This document shows positions 25,959 through 33,971 of a stretch of 64,000 bases of DNA, piece by piece. Source of the DNA: CAVPMN01 sp963706425. GTDB taxonomy: Bacteria > Actinomycetota > Acidimicrobiia > Acidimicrobiales > Acidimicrobilacustridaceae. The stretch's first letter is position 1; each line of letters begins with the position of its first letter. The stretch covers positions 992,001 through 1,056,000 of the forward strand of contig CAVPMN010000001.1 of assembly GCA_963706425.1 (NCBI GenBank). Reading direction: 5' to 3'. A program made the translations under genes and the position numbers. The notes below the pieces were generated by a model, which worked only from the letters and a program-made list of their open reading frames with translations, ran no database searches and was not told the DNA's origin.

Positions 25959-26675
25959 ATGAGCGAAACCTCCGTCGATCCTGTCCGCTACGAACTGCAG
26001 GGCAACGTCGCCGTGCTCCACCTCGACGACGGCAAGGCCAACGCCCTCTCCCATGCGGTCATCGGCCAGCTCGATCAGGCGCTCGATCGGGCCGAGGCCG
26101 ACGAGGCGCGAGCAGTCGTGATCGTCGGACGGCCGGGCAAGTTCTCGGCCGGCTTCGACCTGACCACCATGCAATCGGGCCCCGAAGAAGCGCGCGATCT
26201 GTTGCGGGTCGGTGCCGAGTTGGCACTGCGCATCTACCTCTATCCGGCCCCGATCGTGCTGGCGGTGACCGGGCACGCGCTGGCGATGGGAGCGATCGTG
26301 CTGATGGCGGCCGACACCCGGATCGGCATCGACGGCCCGTTCAAGATCGGACTCAACGAAGTGGCCATCGGCATGCCCGTGCCCGAGTTCGCCGTCGCGT
26401 TCGCCGACGATCGCCTCTCGCGCCGACACCTCACCGCGGCGGTCAACCACGCGCGCGTCTTCGATCCCGCCACCGCAGTCGACGCGGGCTACCTCGACCA
26501 GGTGGTCGATGCGGACTCGGTCGAAGCGGCCGCCATCGAACACGCCACCACGCTGGCCGACACGCTGAACCCGACGGCGTTCCGGTTGACCCGCCGCAAC
26601 CTGCGCGGCGCGCGAGCAGCCGCCATCGAGGCGGGGCTGGCCACCGACGTGGCCAGCTTCAAGATCGAGTCCTGA
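25959..26675 (+). CDS. Enoyl-CoA hydratase/isomerase (crotonase) family protein
   Basis: 238 residues. Crotonase fold: VAVLHLDDGKANALSHAVIGQL (CoA pocket), FSAGFDL with the first oxyanion-hole segment, and ALAMGAIVLMAADTRIG for the second. The catalytic Glu positions of true hydratases are not obvious: residues after the second oxyanion loop read FKIGLNEVAIGMPVP, where a Glu is present in NEV. Shorter than the average 260 residues because of a compact C-terminus. Actinobacterial genomes carry many such paralogues and the substrate is not predictable. Its start is 76 bases from the divergent DUF4349 gene. Confidence 0.88.
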   Translation: MSETSVDPVRYELQGNVAVLHLDDGKANALSHAVIGQLDQALDRAEADEARAVVIVGRPGKFSAGFDLTTMQSGPEEARDLLRVGAELALRIYLYPAPIVLAVTGHALAMGAIVLMAADTRIGIDGPFKIGLNEVAIGMPVPEFAVAFADDRLSRRHLTAAVNHARVFDPATAVDAGYLDQVVDADSVEAAAIEHATTLADTLNPTAFRLTRRNLRGARAAAIEAGLATDVASFKIES

Positions 26676-26684
26676 ACCCGACGG

Positions 26685-28790
26685 TCACGACGCCTGTTCG
26701 GCCACCAGCACTCGCTCGACGGGCTCGTCGGGCTGACCGGGCCCGGGCTCCGGGGGCGGCCAGGTGAGCACGGTATGCCAGCGCGCGGCCACGTCCTCGA
26801 CGGCCGGGCCGAGGAAGGTCTGCCAGATCTCGAGCGCGTGCTCGCGAGTCGGGTGGATGCCGTCGGGGAGCCATTGCGCCGATCGCTCCGGGCCGAGCCC
26901 GTCGATGAACGCGCCGTAGTCGACCACGCCCACCATCGGGTGCTGCTCGGCCACCTCGCGCACCAGCTCGTTGTAGAGCGCGATGCGATCGGCATGGTCG
27001 TCGCCGATGCCACGCCCCGTGCGAGCGGTGCCGTCGGAACCAAAGCCCACCTGCGGGGTGGTGCCGAGCAACACGTAGGCGCCGCGCGAGTTGAGCACGT
27101 CGACCGCCAGCCGCAACCGCTCGCGCACCAGCTGGTCGAAATAGGGATCGCCGATCGACCGCCACGCGTCCTCGCCGTCGAGTCGCCAATCGGCGGTGTC
27201 CCACACGCCGGTGAGCACCACCGCGAGCTGCGTGCCGTGCTCGGTGACCGAGTCGGCCCACCGCTGCTCCCACCCGAAGCAGTAGTCGTCGGGACGGGCG
27301 TACTCGAGTGAGCCGTCGGCGGCTCGACCGAACACCCGCTCGCCACCCGTGAGCAAGCCGCAGCCGAGCTGCGACGAACCCGGCACCGGGCGCACCGCGC
27401 TGCTCGTCGACGCCCAGTCCCACACCCGACCGCCGAGCATCACGGCGGTGGAGCCGCCGAAGAGCGCGGTGGCCGTGCCCTCGTCACCGGCCGCGAGCAG
27501 CACATCGGGCGGTGGCGCCTCGTTGGCCAGGCGCTGCGCGTCGTCGAAGTCGTAGACCGGAGTGGCGACGGGCGCCGCGAGCACCGCCACCACGACCACG
27601 GCCGCCACCGCGCCCAACGCGCCGAACGCGCGTCCGTCGTGGCGCCACCAGCGCAGCGCACCGGCGGGCAGCGCACCGACGCGGCCCGCCACCGGCGCCG
27701 TCTGGAGCAGGGGGCGCTCGAGCAGGAGGTGCACCGCACCGCCCAGCGCGATCGCGGCGGTCAGCTGCACGACGGCCAGGCGGCTGGCCGGCAGATCAGG
27801 GAGGTAGTGCTCGATGAGCAGGAAGAGCGGCCAGTGCAGCACGTAGATCGAAAAGGCCCACCGGCCGATCACCACCAGCGGCACCAGCGAGAGCAGGCGC
27901 GTCGCCGGGCCCTTGGCGTCGAGGGCAGCCACGATCACCACCACTGCGGGGATGGCGAACAGCCCGAGCCCACCCTGATAGAGCCAGGGCAGGGCGCGGT
28001 CGACGGTGAGCATCACGCCGAGCAGCAGGGCCAGGGCCAGCGCGCCGGCGCCGCGCACGAGGCCACCGAACCGTTCGGGCACGCCCCCGGTGCGATGCAG
28101 CAGCAGCGCCAGCGACGCGCCTGCGAGGAACTCGCCGGCGCGAACGTGGGTGCCGTAGTAAGCGGCGTCGGCGGTGTGCTCGACGAACAACGGCACGGCG
28201 GCCAGGCCGGCAGCGAGCACCGTGACGGCCAACCACGCGTGCCGGCGGGCCACCAGCACGGCGGCCGCGACCACGATCGGCAGCAGCCAGAAGCACTGCT
28301 CCTCGAGCGAGAGCGACCAGAAGTGCTGGAAGGCCGATGGACGTTCGAACAACTCGCCGTAGGACTGGTCGTTGGCGACGAACCGCCAGTTCGAGACGTA
28401 GCCGAGCACTGACAGGGCGTCGCCTCGCAGGTCGGCCAGCGCCTGCGTCGTGCCGATGGCGATCGTGGTGGCGGTGGCCATCGCCACGCCGACGAGGGTG
28501 ATCGGCAGCAGCCGACGGGCGCGGCGCCGCCAGAACGTGAGGAACGGTCGCGGCTCGCCGCGCGCGTGCATCGACAGGTACGACGCCGTGGCGAGGTAGC
28601 CCGACAACGCGAAGAAGATCGTCATGCGGGCGAAGCCGCCCTTGATCCAGCCGACCTCGGCGTGCCAGGCCAGCATGCCGAGCAGCGCCAGGCCGCGCAG
28701 CCCGTCTATGGCGGGCAGGCGCGCGCCACTACGGGCGGAGGACGCTCGGGGCGTCGGTGGGGGGACCGTCGCGGGCTCGATTGGCACCAT
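26685..28790 (-). CDS. Acyltransferase-3 / SGNH two-domain membrane O-acyltransferase
   Basis: 701 residues from the ATG at 28790. The N-terminal half is an acyltransferase-3 domain (IDGLRGLALLGMLAWHA, then FFALSGYLATASYLS, then FWSLSLEEQCFWLLP) with about ten transmembrane helices. After a further helix around residue 400, the C-terminal half is an SGNH-like hydrolase domain outside the membrane. Its first block reads FGGSTAVMLG instead of the usual GDS, while the last block DGIHPTREHA keeps the His. Such OafA/PatA-like proteins acetylate cell-surface polysaccharides or peptidoglycan. The altered first block makes esterase chemistry uncertain. Confidence 0.9.
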   Translation of the reverse strand: MVPIEPATVPPPTPRASSARSGARLPAIDGLRGLALLGMLAWHAEVGWIKGGFARMTIFFALSGYLATASYLSMHARGEPRPFLTFWRRRARRLLPITLVGVAMATATTIAIGTTQALADLRGDALSVLGYVSNWRFVANDQSYGELFERPSAFQHFWSLSLEEQCFWLLPIVVAAAVLVARRHAWLAVTVLAAGLAAVPLFVEHTADAAYYGTHVRAGEFLAGASLALLLHRTGGVPERFGGLVRGAGALALALLLGVMLTVDRALPWLYQGGLGLFAIPAVVVIVAALDAKGPATRLLSLVPLVVIGRWAFSIYVLHWPLFLLIEHYLPDLPASRLAVVQLTAAIALGGAVHLLLERPLLQTAPVAGRVGALPAGALRWWRHDGRAFGALGAVAAVVVVAVLAAPVATPVYDFDDAQRLANEAPPPDVLLAAGDEGTATALFGGSTAVMLGGRVWDWASTSSAVRPVPGSSQLGCGLLTGGERVFGRAADGSLEYARPDDYCFGWEQRWADSVTEHGTQLAVVLTGVWDTADWRLDGEDAWRSIGDPYFDQLVRERLRLAVDVLNSRGAYVLLGTTPQVGFGSDGTARTGRGIGDDHADRIALYNELVREVAEQHPMVGVVDYGAFIDGLGPERSAQWLPDGIHPTREHALEIWQTFLGPAVEDVAARWHTVLTWPPPEPGPGQPDEPVERVLVAEQAS

Positions 28791-28880
28791 TGGGAAGCCG
28801 CCACCGTAGCCGCGCGGCCGCGGCCCAGATCCGCGCCCGTGGTCCGACGGGCGGCGACGCCAGGTTCGACCGCTCACCAC

Positions 28881-28929
28881 GAACTGGTCACCGAGAACGC
28901 CGTTTTCCGGCGTTTGCGGTGACCAGTTC
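28881..28929. terminator. 49-base nested hairpin downstream of the DsbA-like gene
   Basis: Outer arms 28881-28893 (GAACTGGTCACCG) and 28917-28929 are perfect complements. Inside them a second stem AACGCCG/CGGCGTT (28896-28902, 28908-28914) closes on a five-base TTTTC loop, with only two unpaired bases on each side between the stems. It lies 34 bases past the stop of the minus-strand DsbA-like gene, before the divergent acyltransferase promoter, and is most simply a factor-independent terminator. Confidence 0.72.
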
Positions 28930-28962
28930 GGAGCGGGTCAGGTCGCCGGGTCGTCTGCGTCG

Positions 28963-29649
28963 TCAGGGCGCCGGGTTCTCGATGGTGCGCCAGGCGCGTG
29001 TCTCGAGATACGGCGTGAAGGCGGTGACGATCGCCTCGAGGTCGGCCTGGCGCTTGGGATGGCGCAGCTCGTAGAGCGTCGGGAAACGATTGGACGCCAC
29101 GATGAGCTCCCACAGGGCGACCGCGTCGTCACCCGTCGGTGCGGGCAGGATGACCGGCCCGAAGACCGAGTTGCCGTCGGGGAACACCAGGGTGGGCACG
29201 CCGAACCCGCCGTGGTCGTTCACCACCGTCTCGTGGTCGGCACGCACCTCGTCGGCGGTGGTGGGATCGGCGATGGCCAGGTCGACCGCAGCCGGATCGA
29301 GGTCGAGCTCGACCAGCAGCTCGCGTTGCACGTCTGGGGTGAAGGTGCGCCGCCGGTCGACGAAGAACGCCTGCCCGACCGCCTCGTACCACCGGTCGAC
29401 CACGTCGTGGCCCTGGCGACGCAGCAGCGCGCCGATGCGCATCTGCGACCAGCCGTAGGACCACTCGCGCTCCCACGGGTGCTTCTTGCCGTGCTCACGA
29501 TTGATGTCCTCGAGGCTGAAGAACCGCCAGCGGATCTCGAGCCCGGTGCGGGCGCGCACCTCACGAATCCAGAGCGAGCCCTGGTAGGCCCACGGGCACA
29601 TCGGGTCGAAGTGGAAGTCGATCCACTGGGGATCAGCAGCTGTCGACAT
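28963..29649 (-). CDS. DsbA-family protein similar to mycothiol-dependent nitroreductase Rv2466c
   Basis: 228 residues. The thioredoxin-like N-terminus reads DFHFDPMCPWAYQGSLWI, followed by an alpha-helical insert and the returning strand FGVPTLVF with the cis-Pro, then SVFGPVI and the C-terminal RFPTLYELRHP. This pattern resembles the mycobacterial Rv2466c family (FDPLCPWCW start, YPHFFELKR end), which reduces nitro compounds with mycothiol. Here the second active-site Cys is replaced (CPWA), so only a single redox Cys remains and a monothiol, mycothiol-dependent mechanism is likely. It is divergent from the gene of a mycothiol-dependent family, consistent with a mycothiol-making host. Confidence 0.85.
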   Translation of the reverse strand: MSTAADPQWIDFHFDPMCPWAYQGSLWIREVRARTGLEIRWRFFSLEDINREHGKKHPWEREWSYGWSQMRIGALLRRQGHDVVDRWYEAVGQAFFVDRRRTFTPDVQRELLVELDLDPAAVDLAIADPTTADEVRADHETVVNDHGGFGVPTLVFPDGNSVFGPVILPAPTGDDAVALWELIVASNRFPTLYELRHPKRQADLEAIVTAFTPYLETRAWRTIENPAP

Positions 29650-29746
29650 ACCGATAAGGTAACGGCTGTCCAGGGTAATTTCACTGCTCCTGTAAGAAGC
29701 TTGGGACGGCTAGGGAGCCAGCGGGAGCCAAGGTAGCCAGGGGGAG

Positions 29747-30559
29747 ATGGGTATGAGCGAGCCGATCGTCGACCGACTCGACGAGGAGTGGGCGGTCATC
29801 GACGAGCTGTGCGGCGACTTCACCGAGCAGGAGTGGAAGACGCCCACTGCACTGGCCGGCTGGACCGTGCAGGACTGCCTCAGCCATGTGGTCGGCACCG
29901 AGCGCATGTTGCTGGGCGACCCCGCGCCCGACATCGACGTGAGTGGGCTCGCGCATGTGAAGGACCCGTTCGCGGCCGCCATGGAGACGTGGGTCGAAGA
30001 GCGGCGCACCCGCCCCGGCGCCGACGTGCTGGCCGAGTATCGCGAGCAGATCCCCCGCCGGCTCGCGCAGCTGCGGGCCATGACCACCGAGCAGTTCGAC
30101 GAGCCGGGCTTCTCCCCCATCGGCGAGGTGCCCTACCGCGACTTCATGGTGGTGCGGGTCTTCGACTGCTGGATGCACGAGCAGGACATGCGCCGCGCGC
30201 TCGATCGCCCTGGCCATCTTCAAGGGCCGGTGGTCGACACCGCGCTGCAGCGGTTCCGCGCCGCGCTGGGCTTCATCGTCGGCAAGCGCGGGCAGGCACC
30301 GGACGGCGCCTCGGTGGTGTTCGCCACCCAGGGCGGGGACGACGTGGTGCTGTCGGTGGTGGTCGAGGGACGTGCTCGGGTGGTCGACCAGGAACCCGCC
30401 GATCCGACGGTGCGCATCACCCTGCCGCTCACCACCTTCGTGGCCCTCGGCGGCGGGCGCTGGACCGCGGAAGAGGCCGACGCGGCCGGGGGCATCACCA
30501 TCGACGGCGACGCCGACCTCGGCCGCCGGGTGCTCGCCGGCATGGCCTTTACCCCCTGA
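29747..30559 (+). CDS. Maleylpyruvate isomerase-family, mycothiol-dependent-type (DinB-like) protein
   Basis: 270 residues. The N-terminal half is a four-helix DinB/MDMPI domain (WAVIDELCGDFTEQEWKTPTALAGWTVQDCLSHVVGTE) with metal His positions in LSHVV and in DCWMHEQDMRRAL, the usual HxxxD-type site. The C-terminal half (about 170-270) is an SCP2-like lipid-binding fold (VVFATQGGDDVVLSVV ending in ITIDGDADLGRRVL). Proteins with this pairing are annotated as TIGR03083/maleylpyruvate isomerase family. They use mycothiol as cofactor or substrate in detoxification. The start chosen is ATG 29747; Met3 (MSEP) is also possible. Confidence 0.9.
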   Translation: MGMSEPIVDRLDEEWAVIDELCGDFTEQEWKTPTALAGWTVQDCLSHVVGTERMLLGDPAPDIDVSGLAHVKDPFAAAMETWVEERRTRPGADVLAEYREQIPRRLAQLRAMTTEQFDEPGFSPIGEVPYRDFMVVRVFDCWMHEQDMRRALDRPGHLQGPVVDTALQRFRAALGFIVGKRGQAPDGASVVFATQGGDDVVLSVVVEGRARVVDQEPADPTVRITLPLTTFVALGGGRWTAEEADAAGGITIDGDADLGRRVLAGMAFTP

Positions 30560-30592
30560 CCGAACGCAGGCACCCCCTGACCGCGCGCAGGC
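30551..30592. repeat. 21-base imperfect tandem duplication spanning a stop codon
   Basis: Two adjacent 21-base copies of ACCCCCTGACCG..CGCAGGC (30551-30571 and 30572-30592) differ at two positions. The first copy contains the last codons and stop of the mycothiol-type gene. It fills most of the 43 bases separating that gene from the convergent universal stress protein. Confidence 0.7.
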
Positions 30593-30602
30593 GGCAGGCA
30601 CC

Positions 30603-31398
30603 TCAAGATGGGGGTCGCACGAACAGCATCGGCCGCAGCGAGTTGAGCAGCACGCCTTGGGCCACGCTGCCGAGCGGGTGGCTGTCGACACCGCTGCGTC
30701 CGTGCGTGCTCATGGCCACCACCGCGCTGTCGTGGTCGGCCAGGAACCCGCACAGACCCGTGGCAGGGTCGGGTGCTTCGAGCAGCTCGCACGATGCCTC
30801 GGCCACGTCGTCGGCCACCGCCGCCAGTTGGGCGCGCAGGTAGCTGAGCTCGCCGCTGTGTGAGCCCTTGTCGCTCTCGCGCACCACACCGACCAGCGTG
30901 AGGGCCAGCTTGAGCTCGCGCGCCCATTGGGCCGCGAGCGGTAGCGCCAACTCCGACTCGTCGGACCCATCGAGCGCCACGATGATCTCGGTCATCGGCA
31001 AACCACGGCTCACGTCGGTGCTCGGTCCGATGACCATCACCGGCGCAGGAGAGTTGATGAGCACGTCGGCCGCCATCGCGCCCATGACCGGCCGACGTCG
31101 CAGAGCCACCCGGCCGGGTGCGGATGGGTAGCGCCACCACGGGGTTGCTGCGGTGGTTCGCCGCTTCGATCAGCGCAGTGCCGAGATCGTTGTCGAGATC
31201 GACCCAGAAGTCGACGTCCTGCCCGCTGAGCGACATGGCGCGCGACTTGAGGGCCGCCTTCGACGCCTGGTCGCTCGCTTCGGTGTTGTTGACGATGACG
31301 ATGCGGGCGCCGCACCGCCACGCCAGGTCGCCGGCAGGCGCGAGCACCGCGCGGGCCGAGAGCGAGCCATCGAACGGGACGATCACGTTGTCGTACAC
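30603..31398 (-). CDS. Tandem-domain universal stress protein (one frameshift)
   Basis: 264 residues after correction, two UspA domains. The first starts at the GTG 31398 (VYDNVIVPFDGSLSARAVL); its ATP-loop counterpart region is ALPIRTRPVALRRRPVMGAMA. The second starts TEIIVALDGSDESELALPLAAQWA and ends with the ATP-binding signature STHGRSGVDSHPLGSVAQGVL. A +1 break near 31107-31113 (GGGTGG on the minus strand) separates the pieces; removing one G gives one continuous protein. USPs of this double type in actinobacteria bind ATP or cAMP and respond to hypoxia or energy stress. It lies 15 bases from the ferric-reductase-like gene on the same strand, upstream of it being the flavin-transferase operon, so read-through transcription is possible. 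Confidence 0.85.
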
Positions 31399-31412
31399 GC
31401 CCGCATTGTGGC

Positions 31413-31973
31413 TCAGGCGGCGGTGGTCGTGACACTGCCTCGTTTGCCCGGCCCGATGAACCGGTAGATCGTGAAGAACACGGTGGCCCCCACGGACGCC
31501 CAGACCAGCCAGACGATCCAGGTCTCGCTGGCATCGGTGCCCGCCATGAGCAGGTGCGCGGTCGCCATGGCGTAGAGCGCATAGCTGCTGAAGTGCACAG
31601 CCTTCCAGAGCTTCTTCGGGATGCGCTTCATCAACAACGAGGTGATCTCCACGGCGAGCAACAGATAGAAGGCCACGATCCCCCAGGCAACCGCCCCCGT
31701 CTTCCACGGGGTGGCCAGCGGCACGAACAGGCCGGCGACGTCGAACTCGACGTAGGAGTCGGCCCAGAGGGCGACGATGTGCACGGCCACGAAGACGATG
31801 GTGAGGCCGCCGAGGAAGCGGTGGAGATCGAGCAACCACGGTGCCTTCGGCTTCTTGCCGAGAGCCCGGGTCGACAGCGCCAGGCCCCACAGCACGGCCA
31901 GCGCGGCGAGCGCCCACGCCACCAGTCCGCTCGACCGGGCGACATGCCACCAGAACTGTTCGTTGCCGCCCAC
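31413..31973 (-). CDS. Ferric-reductase-like transmembrane haem protein
   Basis: 186 residues from the GTG at 31973. Five to six transmembrane helices with the ferric-reductase-like (PF01794-type) pattern. Paired haem-ligand histidines are plausible in LDLHRFLGGLTIVFVAVHIVALW and in KAVHFSSYALYAMATAHLLMAG, i.e. His residues 13-14 apart in two helices, as in cytochrome b-type electron-transfer subunits. It ends in a short basic cytoplasmic tail. It starts one base after the ApbE stop. In many bacteria such small haem membrane proteins accompany ApbE and flavinylated partner proteins and carry electrons out across the membrane. Confidence 0.85.
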   Translation of the reverse strand: MGGNEQFWWHVARSSGLVAWALAALAVLWGLALSTRALGKKPKAPWLLDLHRFLGGLTIVFVAVHIVALWADSYVEFDVAGLFVPLATPWKTGAVAWGIVAFYLLLAVEITSLLMKRIPKKLWKAVHFSSYALYAMATAHLLMAGTDASETWIVWLVWASVGATVFFTIYRFIGPGKRGSVTTTAA

Positions 31974-31974
31974 G

Positions 31975-32916
31975 TCACCCTCCGCCCCGGGTCGCAGACC
32001 CCGCCGACTGCACCGGATCGGCCGGCACCTCGTACTGATCAATCGGGCCGACCCGTTGCACGCCGTCGGGGCCGAGGTCGAAGAGCGCTGCCAGCCCGGC
32101 CCGCTCGACGACAAGGGCACCCTCGCGTGGTCCGGCGACGAAGGCCGACTTGGCGACCACGTCGGCGGTGGTCGCATCTGCAGCCACGACCGACACGCTC
32201 ACGAGGCCGGAGCGAGCCGCGAGCGCGGTGCGGGGGTCGATGAGGTGGTGGTGCTCCTCGCCGCCGCGCACCCACCGCCGCCTGGCCTTCGACGATGTGG
32301 CCACCGCCCCGGACGCCAAGGCGACGACGGCGCGATCGTCGACGTCGACCACCCAGCCGGCCGATACGGGCGCCTCGCCGATCACCCGCAGGTCGCCGCC
32401 GAGATTGGCACAGGCCCCCTCGGCACCGGCGGCGATCATCGCCTCCGCCACGAGGTCGGCGGCGCGTCCCTTGCCGATGCCGCCGAGGTCGAGACGCACT
32501 CCTCTGGGCAGTCGGACGGCGCTGAGTGTCGGCATGAGCTCGATGGCGGCACAACCCATGTTCGACGTCACTGGGTGCACCACCGCGGGGCCTTCGTCGG
32601 GGACCTGGTCGAAGGAGCGGTCGTATCCCGAGGCCTCGAGGGCATCGAGGATCGTCGGATCAAAGAGACCGCCGGTCGACCACCACGCGGCGACGGCCCG
32701 CTCGACGAGGTCGTAGGTGAACCCGCTCACCACCACGAGTTGGTCGGGGGCTCGGTTGAGTTGCGACAGCTCACTGTCCGGGCGGAAACGGCTCCATCGT
32801 GCCTCGAGCTCGTGCACGAGCGCCTCGCCTTCGCCGAGGGCTCCCGCAGCGCCCGGTCCCACCGCGATGAGGTGGACCTCCGAGCCCATGGCGCGGAAGA
32901 ACCGCTCAGCTGGCAC
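31975..32916 (-). CDS. apbE: FAD:protein FMN transferase (ApbE family)
   Basis: 313 residues from a GTG at 32916, overlapping the preceding gene by 11 bases. Family motifs: FRAMGSEVHLIAVG at the start, DLGGIGKGRAADLVAE (the FAD/Mg site), GACANLGGDLRVIG, and the C-terminal HHLIDPRTALAARSGLVSVSVVAADATTADVVAKSAFV with the Mg-binding Asp-Ala. ApbE moves FMN from FAD onto a Ser/Thr of a target protein. No FMN-binding domain with the usual flavinylation motif is visible among its immediate neighbours, so the acceptor may be encoded elsewhere or be one of the small membrane proteins in this operon. Confidence 0.93.
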   Translation of the reverse strand: MPAERFFRAMGSEVHLIAVGPGAAGALGEGEALVHELEARWSRFRPDSELSQLNRAPDQLVVVSGFTYDLVERAVAAWWSTGGLFDPTILDALEASGYDRSFDQVPDEGPAVVHPVTSNMGCAAIELMPTLSAVRLPRGVRLDLGGIGKGRAADLVAEAMIAAGAEGACANLGGDLRVIGEAPVSAGWVVDVDDRAVVALASGAVATSSKARRRWVRGGEEHHHLIDPRTALAARSGLVSVSVVAADATTADVVAKSAFVAGPREGALVVERAGLAALFDLGPDGVQRVGPIDQYEVPADPVQSAGSATRGGG

Positions 32917-33352
32917 GGCTCTTCGTCACCGGCGCGGGCTTGGGTGCCGGCGCAGGGGCGGGGGTGGCTGCCTGGGGAGCAGGCGCCGGCGAGGCGGGAG
33001 CCTGGTTCGCCTGGACAGCCTGCCCCCCAGAACGCGGGGCCGAGCTCTGCCGTGTGGGGGAACCACCTGCGGCCCGACCTGGCGTCGCGGCGTCGCCTTC
33101 GGCCACGACGATGTGGCGGCGGACGATGACGGTGGGCGGAGGGGCGGCGGCCGCGGGTTGATCGGCAACCGGCACCTCGACGGGCACCATCGTTTCCACG
33201 GCCGTCTCGACCGCAGGCTGACCGGCAGCGCCGCCTGCGTCGAGTGCCATGCCGGCCATCAGGATGCCTGTGGCCGACACCGCCAGCCCGCCGATGAGGA
33301 TGCGCCCCGCGGGCGCCGCCCGCCGGCGCTTGCGCTTGGCCGTCTCAGTCAT
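32906..33352 (-). CDS. Membrane-anchored Pro/Ala-rich protein
   Basis: 148 residues. A basic N-terminus (AKRKRRRAAPAG) leads into one transmembrane helix (ILIGGLAVSATGILMAGMALDAGG), then an outside region that becomes strongly Pro/Ala-rich (APAPQAATPAPAPAPKPAP) and ends KSRAS. No catalytic motif. It overlaps the acidic-tail gene upstream by 8 bases and apbE downstream by 11 bases. The position suggests a structural or electron-carrier scaffold for the flavin/haem system. The family is not recognised. Confidence 0.72.
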   Translation of the reverse strand: MTETAKRKRRRAAPAGRILIGGLAVSATGILMAGMALDAGGAAGQPAVETAVETMVPVEVPVADQPAAAAPPPTVIVRRHIVVAEGDAATPGRAAGGSPTRQSSAPRSGGQAVQANQAPASPAPAPQAATPAPAPAPKPAPVTKSRAS

Positions 33353-33833
33353 CGTCGTGATCCTCTTCGTCCTCGTGCTCGTCCTCGTATTCGTCGTCCT
33401 CGTGGTCCTCGTCCTCGTACTCGTCGTCCTCGTACTCGTCGTCGTGCTCATACGAGCTGTCGTCGCTGCCCGACGAACCCGGTGCGGAGGCGGTCGAGGT
33501 GGAGCCTGCTGCGGGGCTGGATGGCTGGGCCGGTGCGGGCACGAACGCACCCGCCTCGGGAGCGGCGCCTGCGACCGACGGACCGCCATCGGTGACGGCC
33601 GCGGCACCCGGGACGGTGACGTACTCGTCGATGACAACGACGTCGGGCGGCAGCGATGTCGTGGGGGCCGAGTCGACCAGAGCCGCCACGTTCTGGTTGT
33701 CGAGCTGCCCGACCTGGTCGTCCTGCGCGCCCGCGACACCGAGGATGCCGAAGTTGGCTGCCACCGCGGCCGCGCCGGCCGTGACGACGATGGCTGCTGT
33801 GCCTGCGAGGGTGAGTGCGATGCGACGTTCCAT
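33345..33833 (-). CDS. Secreted or anchored protein with an acidic Asp/Glu/His/Tyr tail
   Basis: 162 residues, first gene of the ApbE operon. An N-terminal signal or anchor (LTLAGTAAIVVTAGAAAVAANFG) is followed by a polar linker and then a roughly 40-residue tail made almost only of Glu, Asp, Tyr and His (for example YEHDDEYEDDEYEDEDHE). Such tails bind divalent metals with low affinity. The tail DNA is a simple-sequence run of GA[CTG]-type codons. The gene is divergent from the response regulator (about 140 bases), so it is probably under its control. Not a known family. Confidence 0.72.
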   Translation of the reverse strand: MERRIALTLAGTAAIVVTAGAAAVAANFGILGVAGAQDDQVGQLDNQNVAALVDSAPTTSLPPDVVVIDEYVTVPGAAAVTDGGPSVAGAAPEAGAFVPAPAQPSSPAAGSTSTASAPGSSGSDDSSYEHDDEYEDDEYEDEDHEDDEYEDEHEDEEDHDDD

Positions 33834-33971
33834 GCTGGAGATTCCTCCTGGTCGGGTGGTCCTGCTCCCGGGAAGGACGGTACGGAACGGCGGGGAAGCA
33901 GCCGGGCAGCCGCGGGTAAAGGTTTGGCCAAGTCCGATCGTGCCCTGATCGTCCTATGCCACCCTTGCCGG

